From positions 7,032,843 to 7,096,842 of the forward strand of contig NC_092044.1 of assembly GCF_003086295.3 (NCBI RefSeq): DNA of 64,000 nt. The letters run 5' to 3'. The first letter of the stretch is position 1, and every line of letters starts with the position of its first letter. This DNA is from Arachis hypogaea (lineage: Eukaryota; Streptophyta; Magnoliopsida; Fabales; Fabaceae). The notes beneath the pieces were generated by a model. The model was given only the letters and a program-made list of their open reading frames with translations, was not told the DNA's origin and did no database searches. The position numbers were made by a program, and so were the translations under genes. Positions 1 to 10,150 of this stretch are shown here, in pieces.

Positions 1-1188
1 TCATCTGTCGGTTCTCAATCAAGTTGGAATAGAATCCCTTGATTCTTTTGCGCTTGTCATCACGCCCAGCCTTCAGGAGTTTGAAGCTCGTCACAGTCAT
101 TCAATCCCAGAATCCTACTCGGAATACCATAGACAAGGTTTAGACTTTCCGGATCCTCATGAATGCCGCCATCTATCTAGCTTATACCACGAAGATTCTG
201 TTGGGGAATCTAAGAGATATGCGCCCTGCCTAATGTAGAACAGAAGTGGTTGTCAATCACGCGCGTTCATAGGTGAGAATGATGATGAGTGTCACGGATC
301 ATCACATTCATCAAAGTTAAGTATAACGTATATCTTGGAATAAGGATAGAAGAGAATTGAATAGAAAGTAATAATAATTGTATTGAAACTTGAGGTACAG
401 CAGAGCTCCACACCCTTAATCTATGGTGTGCAGAAACTCCACTGTTGAAAATACATAAGTGAAAGGTTCAGGCATGGCCGAATGGCCAGCCCCCTGAGTG
501 ATCAAAGGACCAAATTATCAAAGACTAAACAGTCAAAGATTAAACTGTCAAAAGATGTCTAATACAATGGTAACTTATCCTATTTATACTAGACTAGCTA
601 CTAGGGTTTACATGAGTAAGTAATTGATGCATAAATCCACTTCCGGGGCCCACTTGGTGTATGCTTGGACTGAGCTTGATCTATCCACGAGCTGAGGCTT
701 TTCTTAGAGTTGAACTTCAAGTTATAACGTGTTTTGGGCGTTCAACTCCGGATCATGACATGTTTCTGGCGTTTAACTCCAGACAGCAGCATGTACTTGG
801 CGTTCAATGCCAAGTTACGTCATCAATTTCCGAATAAAGTATGGACTATTATATATTTCTGGAAAGCTCTGGATGTCTACTTTCCAACGCCGTTGAGAGC
901 GCGCCAATTGGAGTTCTGTAGCTCCAGAAAATCCATTTCGAGTGCAGGGAGGTCAGATTCCAACAGCATCAGCAGTCCTTTTTGTCAGCCTCTTTCAGAG
1001 TTTTACTCAAATCCCTCAATTTCAGCCAGAAATTACCTGAAATCACAGAAAAACACACAAACTCATAGTAAAGTCGAGAAATGTGAATTTAACATAAAAA
1101 CTAATGAAAACATCCCTAAAAGTAGCTTGAACTTACTAAAAACTACCTAAAAACAATGCCAAAAAGCGTATAAATTATCCGCTCATCA
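1..1188 (-). mobile_element. RE1 3' LTR (partial, runs off the window)
   Basis: This is the 3' LTR of a minus-strand Ty3/gypsy element. On the minus strand the LTR begins at 1188 with TGATGAGCGGATAATTTATA, directly after a PPT-like sequence. A TATAAATA box lies on the minus strand at 581-588. Motifs of the type TGGCGTT(C/T)AA at 737-815 match the palindromic motifs found inside the element at 6912-7150. The LTR continues beyond base 1, so its full length is unknown. The start sequence resembles abundant peanut gypsy LTRs (memory, not searched). No host gene is seen here. Confidence 0.75.
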
Positions 1189-1215
1189 CAACACCAAACT
1201 TAAATTGTTGCTTGT
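1189..1215 (-). other. RE1 polypurine tract (plus-strand primer site)
   Basis: Read on the minus strand, the bases just before the LTR are GGGGACAAGCAACAATTTAA followed by GTTTGGTGTTG. The same AAGTTTGGTGTTG core sits directly before the 3' LTR of RE2 (26888-26905). That shared position supports its role in plus-strand priming. Confidence 0.6.
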
Positions 1216-1859
1216 CCCCAAGAAACTGAAAATCAATTAGGATAAAAAGAAGAGAATATACTATAAATTTCAGAATATCAATGAATTTTAATTATAATTA
1301 GATGAGCGGGACTTGTAGCTTTTTGCTTCTGAACAGTTTTGGCATCTCACTTTTTCCCTTGAAGTTTAGAATGATTGGCTTCTCTAGGAATTTAGAATTT
1401 CGGATAGTGTTATTGACTTTCCTAGTTAAGCATGTTGATTCTTGAACACAGCTACTTATGAGTCTTGGCCGTGGCCCTAAGCATTTTGTTTTCCAGTATT
1501 ACCATCGGATAATACTATTACTTCTATTAAATACAATGAAGAGAAAAGGATTAGATTAGAAGAAAAAAGAGGGGGCAATAAAAGAGGGGTACTAGAATTG
1601 ATGAAAAGGAATTCCAGCACATATAGTGACATACATAGTGAAATAATACTATGTGTTCTCACCAAAAAAAATGATTTTTTTTTATATCCACTCGCTCCTT
1701 ATTAACTTATTACTAGTTACCAATCCTAGTGATTGGATTTATATATATTAGTAAAAAAATGTGATAGAATATTTTGAATATTCTATATTTATGTTTAATG
1801 ATTTTTCTTCGAATGACTATTCATCTATTGTATTTTAATGGTAATAGAGGAAAAACTCT

Positions 1860-2528
1860 ATGGAAAAAGGGTGGTTCAATTCTATGCTGTTTTATAGGTA
1901 GTTAGAATACAGGTGTGGGCTAAGTAACTCAATGGATAGTTTTGGTCCTGTTGAAAATACCAGTGCAAGTGAAGACCCAATTTTGATTGATATGGAAAAA
2001 GACTTTCCTAGCTGGAATGATAGTGACAATTCTAGTTACAGTAATGTTGATTATTTAGTCGGTGTCAGGAACATTAGAAATTTCCTATCTGATAAAATTC
2101 TTTTAGTTAGGGATAACAATAGCCAAAGGAACCGTTATTCCATATATTTTGATATTGAAAATCAATTTTTGGAGATTTCTAATGATCCTTCTTTTCTAAG
2201 TGAACCAAAAAGTCTTTTTGATAGTTATAATAAGAATTCTAGCTATCTGAATAATGTCTCTAAGAGACATGAGAATCATTACATGTATGATACTAAATCG
2301 AGTTGGAAAAATGGCATTCATAATTGCATTGAAAGTTATCTTCGTTCTCAAATCTGTATTGTTAGTCACATTTTAGGTGAAAGTGATAAATACAATGACA
2401 GTTACTTTTATACTTCTATTTGTGGTAAGGGCGGAAATAGTAGTGAAAGCGAGGGTTCTTTCATAAAAACAACTATCACGAATGAGAATTTTATAAGATT
2501 TTTCATATTCTTTATATTCATTATCTAA
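1860..2528 (+). pseudogene. accD: accD 5' fragment (plastid acetyl-CoA carboxylase beta subunit)
   Basis: The intact plastid gene encodes the carboxyltransferase beta subunit of acetyl-CoA carboxylase, needed for fatty-acid synthesis. The start at 1860 reads MEKGWFNSML, and the typical accD N-terminal pattern follows ([18 protein letters not shown] from 1932). An in-frame TAG at 1899-1901 stops it after 13 codons. Similarity runs to a [11 protein letters not shown] stretch near 2430-2455 and is lost by about 2490, where AT-rich sequence replaces it. The C-terminal catalytic half and zinc-finger cysteines are absent. This is a dead nuclear copy of roughly 200 codons, against about 490 in a typical full gene. 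Confidence 0.88.
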
Positions 2529-2909
2529 ATTATTTGATAATTTCATTCTATGTTTAGATTTCTATTAATGTTTATATTAGAATAATATTTCTTTTATTTA
2601 TTATATCTCTTTTTTTATTCTCATTCCATTTTTTGTGGTTTATTTATTTATTTATTTTTTTGCTACATCCAGAGCCCAGTCAGGGTCTAGCTGGGCTCTG
2701 GGACTGTTTCCAGGAATCCCAGATAACTCTGATTTATTTGAATTAAAAAAATGAGATTTGCCCCCCTTTTTAATTGATTAGGGGGGTTGGTCCCCTTACG
2801 ACACACGAGAACGCTCTAATTTGTAGAAACGTATGTTTCTATATATATAGACCCAGTCTCCGGTTCGACAAAAGGTCCAATTATGTGTAATAATAGCATT
2901 GTAGCAGCA

Positions 2910-3060
2910 GCGGGTATAGTTTAGTGGTAAAAGTGCGATTCGTTCTACGGACCCCTTAAAAGTTAAGGGATCCCGCCCTCCTTTGATTCATATCTCGATC
3001 AAGAACTTTATTTCTTACTTAAAGGGATTTTGAATCCTTTATTCCTCTCAATGAAAAATT
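2910..3060 (+). pseudogene. trnG-UCC: trnG-UCC 5' exon and start of its group II intron (plastid-derived)
   Basis: Bases 2910-2932 (GCGGGTATAGTTTAGTGGTA plus AAA) match the 23-nt 5' exon of plastid trnG-UCC. GTGCG follows at 2933, the consensus 5' end of a group II intron. The 3' exon with the anticodon arm is not found nearby, so no tRNA can be made. The preceding 2560-2909 looks like the trnS-trnG spacer of a plastid genome. Confidence 0.75.
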
Positions 3061-3678
3061 CAAGGAATAACCTAAATTATCGTAATTTGTATCTAAGAAG
3101 AATCAATTCTCAATTGACAAATTGAATTCTAACATTATGAAAGATATTAAGCATAACAAACATTTTGTTCTTTAAAATTTGTACAATCTTTATTTATTGT
3201 CAAAATCTTTATTGTATATTTTTGTACATATAAAATATATATATTCTAATATATTAATAAAATATAATATTAGAATTATTAAAATAGAAAATATTGCTTT
3301 TTATGAATATATATAATATTTTATATATTAATTTATGAATATATTTAATAAAATTAAAGGAAATAAATATATATTATAGATAATATATATAATAATAATT
3401 AAAATTAGGAAAAATAAAAAAAATCAAATACAACTTCCAAAATCCTTATTTTATTTGAACTTATCTAGTTCAAAATCCTTCCAGTCTGAAAAAAAAAGAG
3501 GAAATGAGACTTTCATACAATATCTTAATTGAATTCTATGTAATGATCAATAATTTCAGTTTTATTCTATTCTATATCTATATGGATATTAAACTCCCAG
3601 CAACAATCACTTTTTTGAGATGGAATTGACGAACAACTAATACCATTAATAGTGTTTATGAATGTCGAATAAAAAAAA

Positions 3679-3750
3679 TGGGGCGTCGCCAAGCGGTAAG
3701 GCATCGGGTTTTGGTCCCGCCATTCGGAGGTTCGAATCCTTCCGTCCCAG
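3679..3750 (+). tRNA. trnQ-UUG: trnQ-UUG, plastid-derived tRNA-Gln in the nuclear insertion
   Basis: The 72-nt sequence begins TGGGGCGTCGCCAAGCGGTA, has anticodon TTG in a GGTTTTGGTCC loop, a T-arm GGTTCGAATCC, and ends TTCCGTCCCAG. The acceptor stem pairs TGGGGCG with the CGTCCCA end. It appears intact, with possible minor differences from the plastid gene in the D-stem (GTCGCC). Plastid tRNAs in nuclear DNA are usually not expressed, although they can contain the internal A and B boxes. CCA is not encoded. Confidence 0.9.
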
Positions 3751-4147
3751 AGCATATCCATTCATGATGTATATCCTATTTGAATAAAAATTGTATCTCG
3801 GGATAAAAATGACCCTTTTTTAATCATTCGTCTATAATCTAAATAGAGTCGCTTTTGAATCCACATCAATCGTCAAACTCTATTTTTTTCGAATCATTTA
3901 CAGATAGATAATATTAATATATATAATAATATTATATATTAGAAATCTGATCAAAACTTGTTTGATGTTCTAATAGAATTTATTGAATTATTTCGTGTTA
4001 ATATAATAGTTTTAGTGCAGAATCGAATCCCGCTTTGACTCTGTACCAGCGATTTAAATAAATATATATAGTTATTATAGTTTCTAGTATTCTCAGTGAT
4101 TAGATTAATACAAAAAAAAAACAACAAGAATTAGTGAACAATAGTAA

Positions 4148-4288
<141 letters not shown>

Positions 4289-4590
4289 AGGTACGACTAA
4301 TTGGGGTGGGGGATCCAACTGTATCAATTGTTTTCTAGCTGGGTTATTAAATTTTTCTATTGAATATTTTTCATTTCCTTTTAATTAATACCATACCAAT
4401 TCCTTTAATTCAAATATATCTGCATTTCGGAAGTCTATTTTATTTGAGTGGTGTAATGTATTCTATGCATACTAAATACAAAATACTCTGTCAATCACCC
4501 AAATAGTGAAATTATTTCCTTATTCTTGTTAAGGGGATGAATAAAAGATAGGAAATTTTTTCCTATTCTAACCTAATTCTTCCTCCCCAG

Positions 4591-5295
4591 TTAGAGGTGT
4601 CCAGAGCTCTTAAGCACACTCTTTTTGCTTTGGATCACGACTTTAACCACTCAGTCTCAAGCTTTTCACTTGGACCTTCATGACACAAGCACATGGTTAG
4701 GGACAGCTTGAATTAGCCGCTTAGGCCTGGATTTGATTTCCTTGGGCCCTCCTATCCATTGATGCTCAAAGCCTTGGATCCTTTTTACCCTTGCCTTTTA
4801 GTTTTAAGGGCTATTGGCTTTTTCTGCTTGCTTTTTCTTTTTCTTTCTATTTTTTTCGCCTATTTTATTTTATTTTATTTTTTATTTTTTTTCGCAAGCT
4901 TTGTTGCTTTTTCACTGCTTTTTCTTGCTTCAAGAATCAATAATATTTCTCTTTGTTCATCATTCTTTCAAGAGCCAACAATTTTAACATTCATAAACAA
5001 CAAGATCAAAAATATGCACTATTCAAGCATTCATTCAGAAAACAAAAAGTATTGTCACCACATCAGTATAATTAAATTAAATTCAAGGATAAATTCGAAA
5101 TTCATGTACTTCTTGTTCTTTTGAATTAAAACATTTTTCATTTAAGAGAGGTGAAGGATTAATGGATTTTATTCATAGCTTTAAGACATGGTTACTACAT
5201 ACTAATGATCATGAAATAAAGACACAAAACATAGATAAACACAATATTAAAAACTGAAAACAGAAAGAAATAAAGAACAAGGAATGAATCCACTT
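4591..5295 (-). mobile_element. RE1 3' untranslated region, non-coding
   Basis: This stretch lies between ORF X and the plastid insertion and resumes the retroelement sequence interrupted at about 1506. It is T-rich on the plus strand (A-rich sense strand on minus). I see no conserved coding frame; the open frame at 4759-5124 on the plus strand is low-complexity F/L-rich and antisense to the element. Confidence 0.6.
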
Positions 5296-6443
5296 TTAGT
5301 GGCGTTTTCTTCTTGAAGGACCAATAATGTCCTTAAGCTCTTCTATGTCCCTTCCTTGTCTTTGTTGCTGCTCCTTCATTGCTCTTTGATCTTCTCTTAT
5401 TTCATGGAGAATGATGGAGTGCTCATGATGTTCCACCCTAATTGTTCCATATTGTGGCTCAAATCTTCTAAGGAGGTGTTGAGTTGCTCCCAATAGTTAT
5501 TAGGAGGAAAGTGCATCCCTTGAGGCATCTCAGGGATTTCTTGATGATGAGCTTCCTCATGCATCTCTTGAGAACCGTGTATGGTCTCTCTTGCTTGCTC
5601 CATCCTCTTCTTGATGATGGGCTTATCCTCTTCAATGGGGATATCTCCTTCTATGATAACTCCAGCTGAGTAACACAGATGGCAAATAAGGTGAGAAAAA
5701 GCTAGCCTTGCCATGGTGGAGGACTTGTCGGCTATTTTGTAGAGTTCATTGGAGATGACCTCATGAACTTCTACTTCCTCTCCAATCATGATGCTATGAA
5801 TCATGATGGCCCGATCCACAGTAACTTCAGATCGGTTGCTAGTAGGAATGATGGAGCGTTGAATGAACTCCAACCATCCTCTAGCCACAGGCTTGAGGTC
5901 CAGTCTTCTTAGTTGAACTGGCTTGCCTTTGGAGTCTATTCTCCATTGAGCTCCTTCCACGCATATGTCCATTAGGACTTGGTCCAACCTTTGATTAAAG
6001 TTGACCCTTCTAGTGTAGGGGCGTTCATCTCCTTGCATCATGGGCAAGTGAAACGCCAACCTCACATTTTCCGGACTAAAATCTAAGTATTTCCCCCGAA
6101 CCATTGTGAGATAATTCTTTGGATTCGGGTTCATACTTTGATCATGGTTCCTAGTGATCCATGCATTGGCATAGAACTCTTGAACCATTAGGATTCCGAC
6201 TTGTTGCATGGGGTTGGTTAAGACTTCCCAACCTCTTCTTCGGATCTCATGTCGGATCTCCGGATACTCATTCTTCTTGAGCTTGAAAGGGACCTCAGGG
6301 ATCACCTTCTTCTTTGCCACAACATCATAGAAGTGATCTTGATGGTTTTTGGAGATGAATCTTTCCATCTCCCATGACTCGGAGGTAGAAGCTTTTGTCT
6401 TCCCTTTTCCTTTTCTAGAGGATTCTCCGGCCTTAGGTGCCAT
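5296..6443 (-). pseudogene. ORF X of RE1: plant-transposon-type accessory protein, frameshifted
   Basis: The start at 6443 gives MAPKAGESSRKGKGKTKAS, a basic N-terminus. A globular region follows (about residues 40-280) with YLDFSPENVRLAFHLP, RLDLKPVARGWLEFIQRS and AIMIHSIMIGEEVEVHEVI blocks. These blocks recur in RE2 (29091-28564) and resemble the Pfam family named 'putative plant transposon protein'. A one-base loss near 5440 breaks the frame: the main frame stops at 5397, while the -1 frame continues with a Q/E-rich coiled coil and a basic tail (GPSRRKRH) to 5296. Function is unknown. Position after gag-protease and basic ends suggest a nucleic-acid-binding or env-position accessory protein; this is inference. 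Confidence 0.7.
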
Positions 6444-6584
6444 TGATGGTAGTGGAAAACAAAAAAGATTGTACTTTGACCACACCAAACTTAAAATATT
6501 GCTCATCCTCGAGCAATAGAAGAAAGAAGAGAAGAAGAAGAAGAAGAAAATATGGTAGAGAGGGAGAGAGGGTGGTTCGGCCAA

Positions 6585-7340
6585 GGTATAGTAGAGGAGG
6601 TAGTGTTGTGTGAAAATGAAGTAGAATAGATGGGTATATATAGGGAGAGGGGGGAGTGTTTATTCGGCCATTTAGGGTGGGAATGGGTGGGAAAATGGTT
6701 TTGAATTTTTGAAGGTAGGTGGGGTTTATGGGGAAGAGTGATCACAAAAATAGGATTAGGAGGTAAGGTGGGAATATAGTAGGTGGGGGTCCTGTGGGGT
6801 CCACAGATCCTGAGGTGATCCTGTGGGGTTCACAGGTCCTGAGGTGTCAAGGAATTCCATCCCTGCACCAAATAGGCATGTAAAATGCCTTTGCACACCA
6901 TTCTGGCATTTAAACGCTGTGTGGTGCACATTCTGGGCGTTCAACGCCCATGTAAAGCATGTTTCTGGCGTTGAACGCCAGTTTCATGCTTGTTACTGGC
7001 GTTCAGCACCAGCTTTTCTTCTCTGGGCACATTCCTGGTGTTCAGCGCCAGAATATTGCTTGTTTCTGGCGTTCAGCGCCAGAATGATGCTCTGTTCTGG
7101 CGTTGAACGCCGGCCAGATGCATCTTACTGGCGTTGAACGCCAGCCTGTGCGTCCTCCAGGGTGTGAATTTTTTCTTCTGCTGTTTTTTATTCTGTTTTT
7201 AATTTTTATGATTTTTTTCGTGACTCCTCATGATCATGTACCTAATAAAACATAAAATAACAATAAAATAAAAATTAGATAAATAAAATTGGGTTGCCTC
7301 CCAACAAGCGCTTCTTTAATGTCAATAGCTTGACAGTGGC
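6585..7340. mobile_element. RE1 spacer between protease and ORF X
   Basis: No coding frame is supported here. On the plus strand, 6478-6500 carries CACCAAACTTAAAATATTGC, a PPT-like motif just upstream of ORF X in element sense. Two GATCCTGTGGGG repeats occur at 6786-6835. The GGCGTT palindrome array is at 6912-7150. 7268-7320 carries GGTTGCCTCCCAACAAGCGC, a signature that RE2 shares in altered form at 30293. Confidence 0.6.
6912..7150. repeat. Array of CTGGCGTT(G/C)A(A/G)CGCCAG palindromes
   Basis: About eight near-palindromic 17-mers (for example CTGGCGTTGAACGCCAG at about 6966, and others near 6931, 7004, 7037, 7065, 7097 and 7128) are spaced roughly 30-40 bases apart by unrelated linkers. 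Each could form a small hairpin or bind a dimeric protein. Similar half-motifs occur in the RE1 LTR at 737-815. The array sits between protease and ORF X. Confidence 0.85.
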
Positions 7341-7367
7341 TCTCATGGAGCCACAAAAGTGATCAAG

Positions 7368-7993
7368 TCAATGTTGTATAGTCCCAACACCAAACTTAGA
7401 GTTTGGATATGGGATCTTAACACCAAACTTAGAGTTTGGTTGTGGCCTCACAACACCAAACTTAGAGTTTGACTGTGGGGGCTCTTCTTGACTCTGAACT
7501 GAGAGAAATTTTTCATGCTTACTCTCTTTTGTCACAGCGGGATGGCCATGTGCCTTAAACACAAGGTAGTCCCCATTCAATTGAAGGACTAATTCACCTC
7601 TATTGACATCTATCACAACTTCTGCTGTGGCTAGGAAAGGTCTTCTAAGGATGATGCATTCATCCTCTTCCTTCCTAGTGTCTAAGATTATGAAATCAGC
7701 AGGGATGTAAAGGCCTTCAACCTTTACTAACACGTCCTCTACTATTCCATAAGCTTGTCTCAATGACTTGTCTGCCAATTGTAATGAGAACAAGGCAGGT
7801 CAATGATCCCTAGCTTCTCCATTACAGAGAGTGGCATAAGATTTATCCCTGACCCCAGATCACATAGAGCCTTTTCAAAGGTCATGGTGCCTATGGTACA
7901 AGGTATTAAGAACTTGCCAGGATCTTGTTTCTTTTAAGGTAGAGTTTTCTGAATCCAGGTATCTAGTTCATTAATGAGCAAGGGAGGTTCACT
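7368..7993 (-). pseudogene. RE1 aspartic protease, broken
   Basis: Downstream of gag and in the same frame, the minus strand reads through two stops (directly after the gag tail and about 17 codons later). It then shows [20 protein letters not shown], the retroviral-type protease active-site region (CDLG at about 7855), followed by [12 protein letters not shown]. The frame breaks near 7800 and resumes as [20 protein letters not shown], with the flap and C-terminal ILRRPFLATAEVVIDV block (the usual ILGRPFLAT is changed to ILRRPFLAT). Three NSKFGV repeats form the tail. It should be inactive. Confidence 0.8.
7383..7475. repeat. Triple CACCAAACTTAGAGTTTGG repeat (internal PPT-like motifs)
   Basis: Three copies of (A)ACACCAAACTTAGAGTTTGG lie at about 7387, 7420 and 7453, about 33 bases apart. 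On the element's sense strand each reads AAACTCTAAGTTTGGTGTT, sharing AAGTTTGGTGTTG with the PPT at 1189-1215. They also encode the NSKFGV repeats in the protease tail. Confidence 0.8.
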
Positions 7994-9676
7994 TTACCAA
8001 GTCTCATTACCAAACAACTTGGCATTCAGCTTCATGATAGCTCCTAAATATTGAGCAACTTGCTCTCCAGTCACATCTTCATCCTCTTCAGAGGAAGAAT
8101 AGTCTTCAGAGCTCATGAATGGCAGAAGGAGATTTAATGGAATCTCTATGGTCTCTGTATGAGCCTCAGATTCCTTTGGATCCTTAATAGAAAACTCCTT
8201 CTTGCTTGAAGGACGTCCCAGGAGGTCTTCCTCACTAGGATTTTCGTCCTCCTCCTCCCTTGTGCATTCGGCCACATTGATCACATCAATGGCCTTGCAC
8301 TCTCCTTTTGGATTCTCTTCTGTATTGCTTGGGAGAATACTGGGAGGAGTTTCAATAACTTTCTTACTCAGCTGGCCCACTTGTGCCTCCAGATTTCTAA
8401 TGGAGGATCTTGTTTCATTCATGAAACTGAAAGTGACCTTTGACAGATCAGAGACTAGATTAGCTAAATTAGAAGTGTTTTGTTCAGAATTCTCTGTCTG
8501 TTGCTGAGAAGATGATAGATATGGCTTGCTATTGCTCAGCCTATTGCGTCCACCATTGTTAAAGCCTTGTTGAGGCTTTTGTTGATCCTTCCATGAGAAA
8601 TTTGGATGATTTCTCCATGATGGATTATATGTGTTTCCATAAGGTTCACCCATGTAATTAACCTCTGCCATGGCAGGGTTCTCAGGATCATAAGCTTCTT
8701 CAGAAGCTGCCTCTTTAGTACTGTTGGATGCATTTTGCCATCCATTCAGACTTAGAGAGATCATGTTGACTTGCTGAGTCAACACTTTGTTCTGAGCCAA
8801 TATGGCATTCAGAGTATCAATTTCAAGAACTCCTTTCTTCTGAGGTATCCCATTATTCACGGAATTCCTCTCCGAGGTGTACATGAATTGGTTGTTTGCA
8901 ACCATGTCAATGAGTTCTTGAGCCTCTTCAGGTGTTTTCTTTAGGTGAATAGATCCACCTGCAGAATGGTCCAATGACATTTTTGAAAATTCAGACAGGC
9001 CATAATAGAATATATCTAATATGGTCCATTCTGAAAACATGTCAGATGGACATCTTTTGGTCAGCTGCTTGTATCTTTTCCAAGCTTCATAGAGGGATTC
9101 ACCATCTTTTTGTTTGAAGGTTTGAACATCTACTCTTAGCTTGCTCAGCTTTTGAGGAGGAAAGAATTTATCCAAGAAGGCAGTGACCAGTTTATCCCAG
9201 GAGTCCAGGCTATCCTTAGGTTGTGAATCCAACCATATTCTAGCTCTGTCTCTTACAGCAAAAGGGAAAAGCATGAGTCTGTAGACTTCAGGATCAACTC
9301 CATTCGTCTTTACAGTCTCACAGATCTGCAAGAACTCAGTTAAAAACTGGTAAGGATCTTCAGATGGAAGTCCATAAAACTTGCAGTTTTGTTGCATTAA
9401 GGCAACTAGCTGAGGTTTCAGCTCAAAGTTATTGGCTCCAATGGCAGGAATGGAGATGCTTCTTCCATCAAACTTGGACGTTGGTTTTGTGAAGTCACCA
9501 AGCATTCTCCTTGCATTATTATTATTTTCGGCTGCCATCTCCTTCTCTTGTTCTAATATTTCTGAAAGGTTACCTTTAGATTGTTGTAATTTAGCTTCTC
9601 TTAATTTTCTCTTCAGAGTCCTTTCAGGTTCTGGATCAATTTTAACAAGAGTGCCTTTATCCTTGTTCCTGCTCAT
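7994..9676 (-). CDS. RE1 gag polyprotein
   Basis: A 560-codon open frame starts MSRNKDKGTLVKIDPEPERT. Residues about 95-230 contain the plant retrotransposon gag domain: LPSEDPYQFLTEFLQICETV, FPFAVRDRARIWLDSQP, a W-D--V-AFL-KFFP block and GESLYEAWKRYKQLTKRCP. The C-terminal part is N/Q/S-rich with a short coiled coil (NLVSDLSKVTFSF..IRNLEAQVGQLSKKV) and an acidic tail. I see no CCHC zinc knuckle. It would form the virus-like particle in the cytoplasm. The frame is intact, so this protein could still be made if the element is transcribed, but its 5' LTR is missing. RE2 gag shares the same core. Confidence 0.88.
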   Translation of the reverse strand: MSRNKDKGTLVKIDPEPERTLKRKLREAKLQQSKGNLSEILEQEKEMAAENNNNARRMLGDFTKPTSKFDGRSISIPAIGANNFELKPQLVALMQQNCKFYGLPSEDPYQFLTEFLQICETVKTNGVDPEVYRLMLFPFAVRDRARIWLDSQPKDSLDSWDKLVTAFLDKFFPPQKLSKLRVDVQTFKQKDGESLYEAWKRYKQLTKRCPSDMFSEWTILDIFYYGLSEFSKMSLDHSAGGSIHLKKTPEEAQELIDMVANNQFMYTSERNSVNNGIPQKKGVLEIDTLNAILAQNKVLTQQVNMISLSLNGWQNASNSTKEAASEEAYDPENPAMAEVNYMGEPYGNTYNPSWRNHPNFSWKDQQKPQQGFNNGGRNRLSNSKPYLSSSQQQTENSEQNTSNLANLVSDLSKVTFSFMNETRSSIRNLEAQVGQLSKKVIETPPSILPSNTEENPKGECKAIDVINVAECTREEEDENPSEEDLLGRPSSKKEFSIKDPKESEAHTETIEIPLNLLLPFMSSEDYSSSEEDEDVTGEQVAQYLGAIMKLNAKLFGNETW

Positions 9677-10150
9677 ATGAAAGAGAAGAAAACAAGAAAA
9701 GAAAGAGGAATCCTCTATGTCACAGTATAGAGATTCCTTTATGTTAGTAGAAAAAGAAAAGGGGGGTAGAAGAAAGAAAAGGGGATTCGGATATTTAGAT
9801 GGAGAAAGATGAAGAAAAGTGTTAGTAATTAAATAATTAAATAGAATAAGAGAGAAGAGATAGAAAATTCGAAAAAATTTTTTTTAAAAAAAAGGGTTAG
9901 TAATTTTCGAAAATTAGAGATAAGATAAGATTAAAATTAAAATTTAAAAAAAAAGAATTTTTGAAAAAGAGAGGAGATATTTTCGAAAATTAGAGAGGGA
10001 AAAGTAGTTAGTTGGTTTTGAAAAAGATATTAAAATCAAAATTGAAAAAGATAAGAAGATAAGAAGTTAGATAAGATATTTTGAAATCAAATTTTGAAAA
10101 AGATGAAGTTTTTGAAAAAGATAAGATAAAAGATAAAAAAGATTTAATTT
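9677..10150 (-). mobile_element. RE1 leader between primer site and gag (5' truncated)
   Basis: Purine-rich on the plus strand, with many GAAAAAGAT and TTTGAAAA repeats and no coding frame. The expected primer-binding site (TGGCGCCGTTGCCGGGG, seen in RE2 and RE3) is absent; the leader is cut off near 10150, where unrelated sequence begins. Confidence 0.6.

Noticed and set aside
734..1150. Open frame in the RE1 LTR
   Set aside because: It begins at a non-ATG codon inside an LTR and has no recognisable domain; it is antisense to the element.
8202..8507. Plus-strand frames opposite RE1 gag (also 9432-9680)
   Set aside because: Shadows of the gag frame on the other strand; composition reflects the gag codons.
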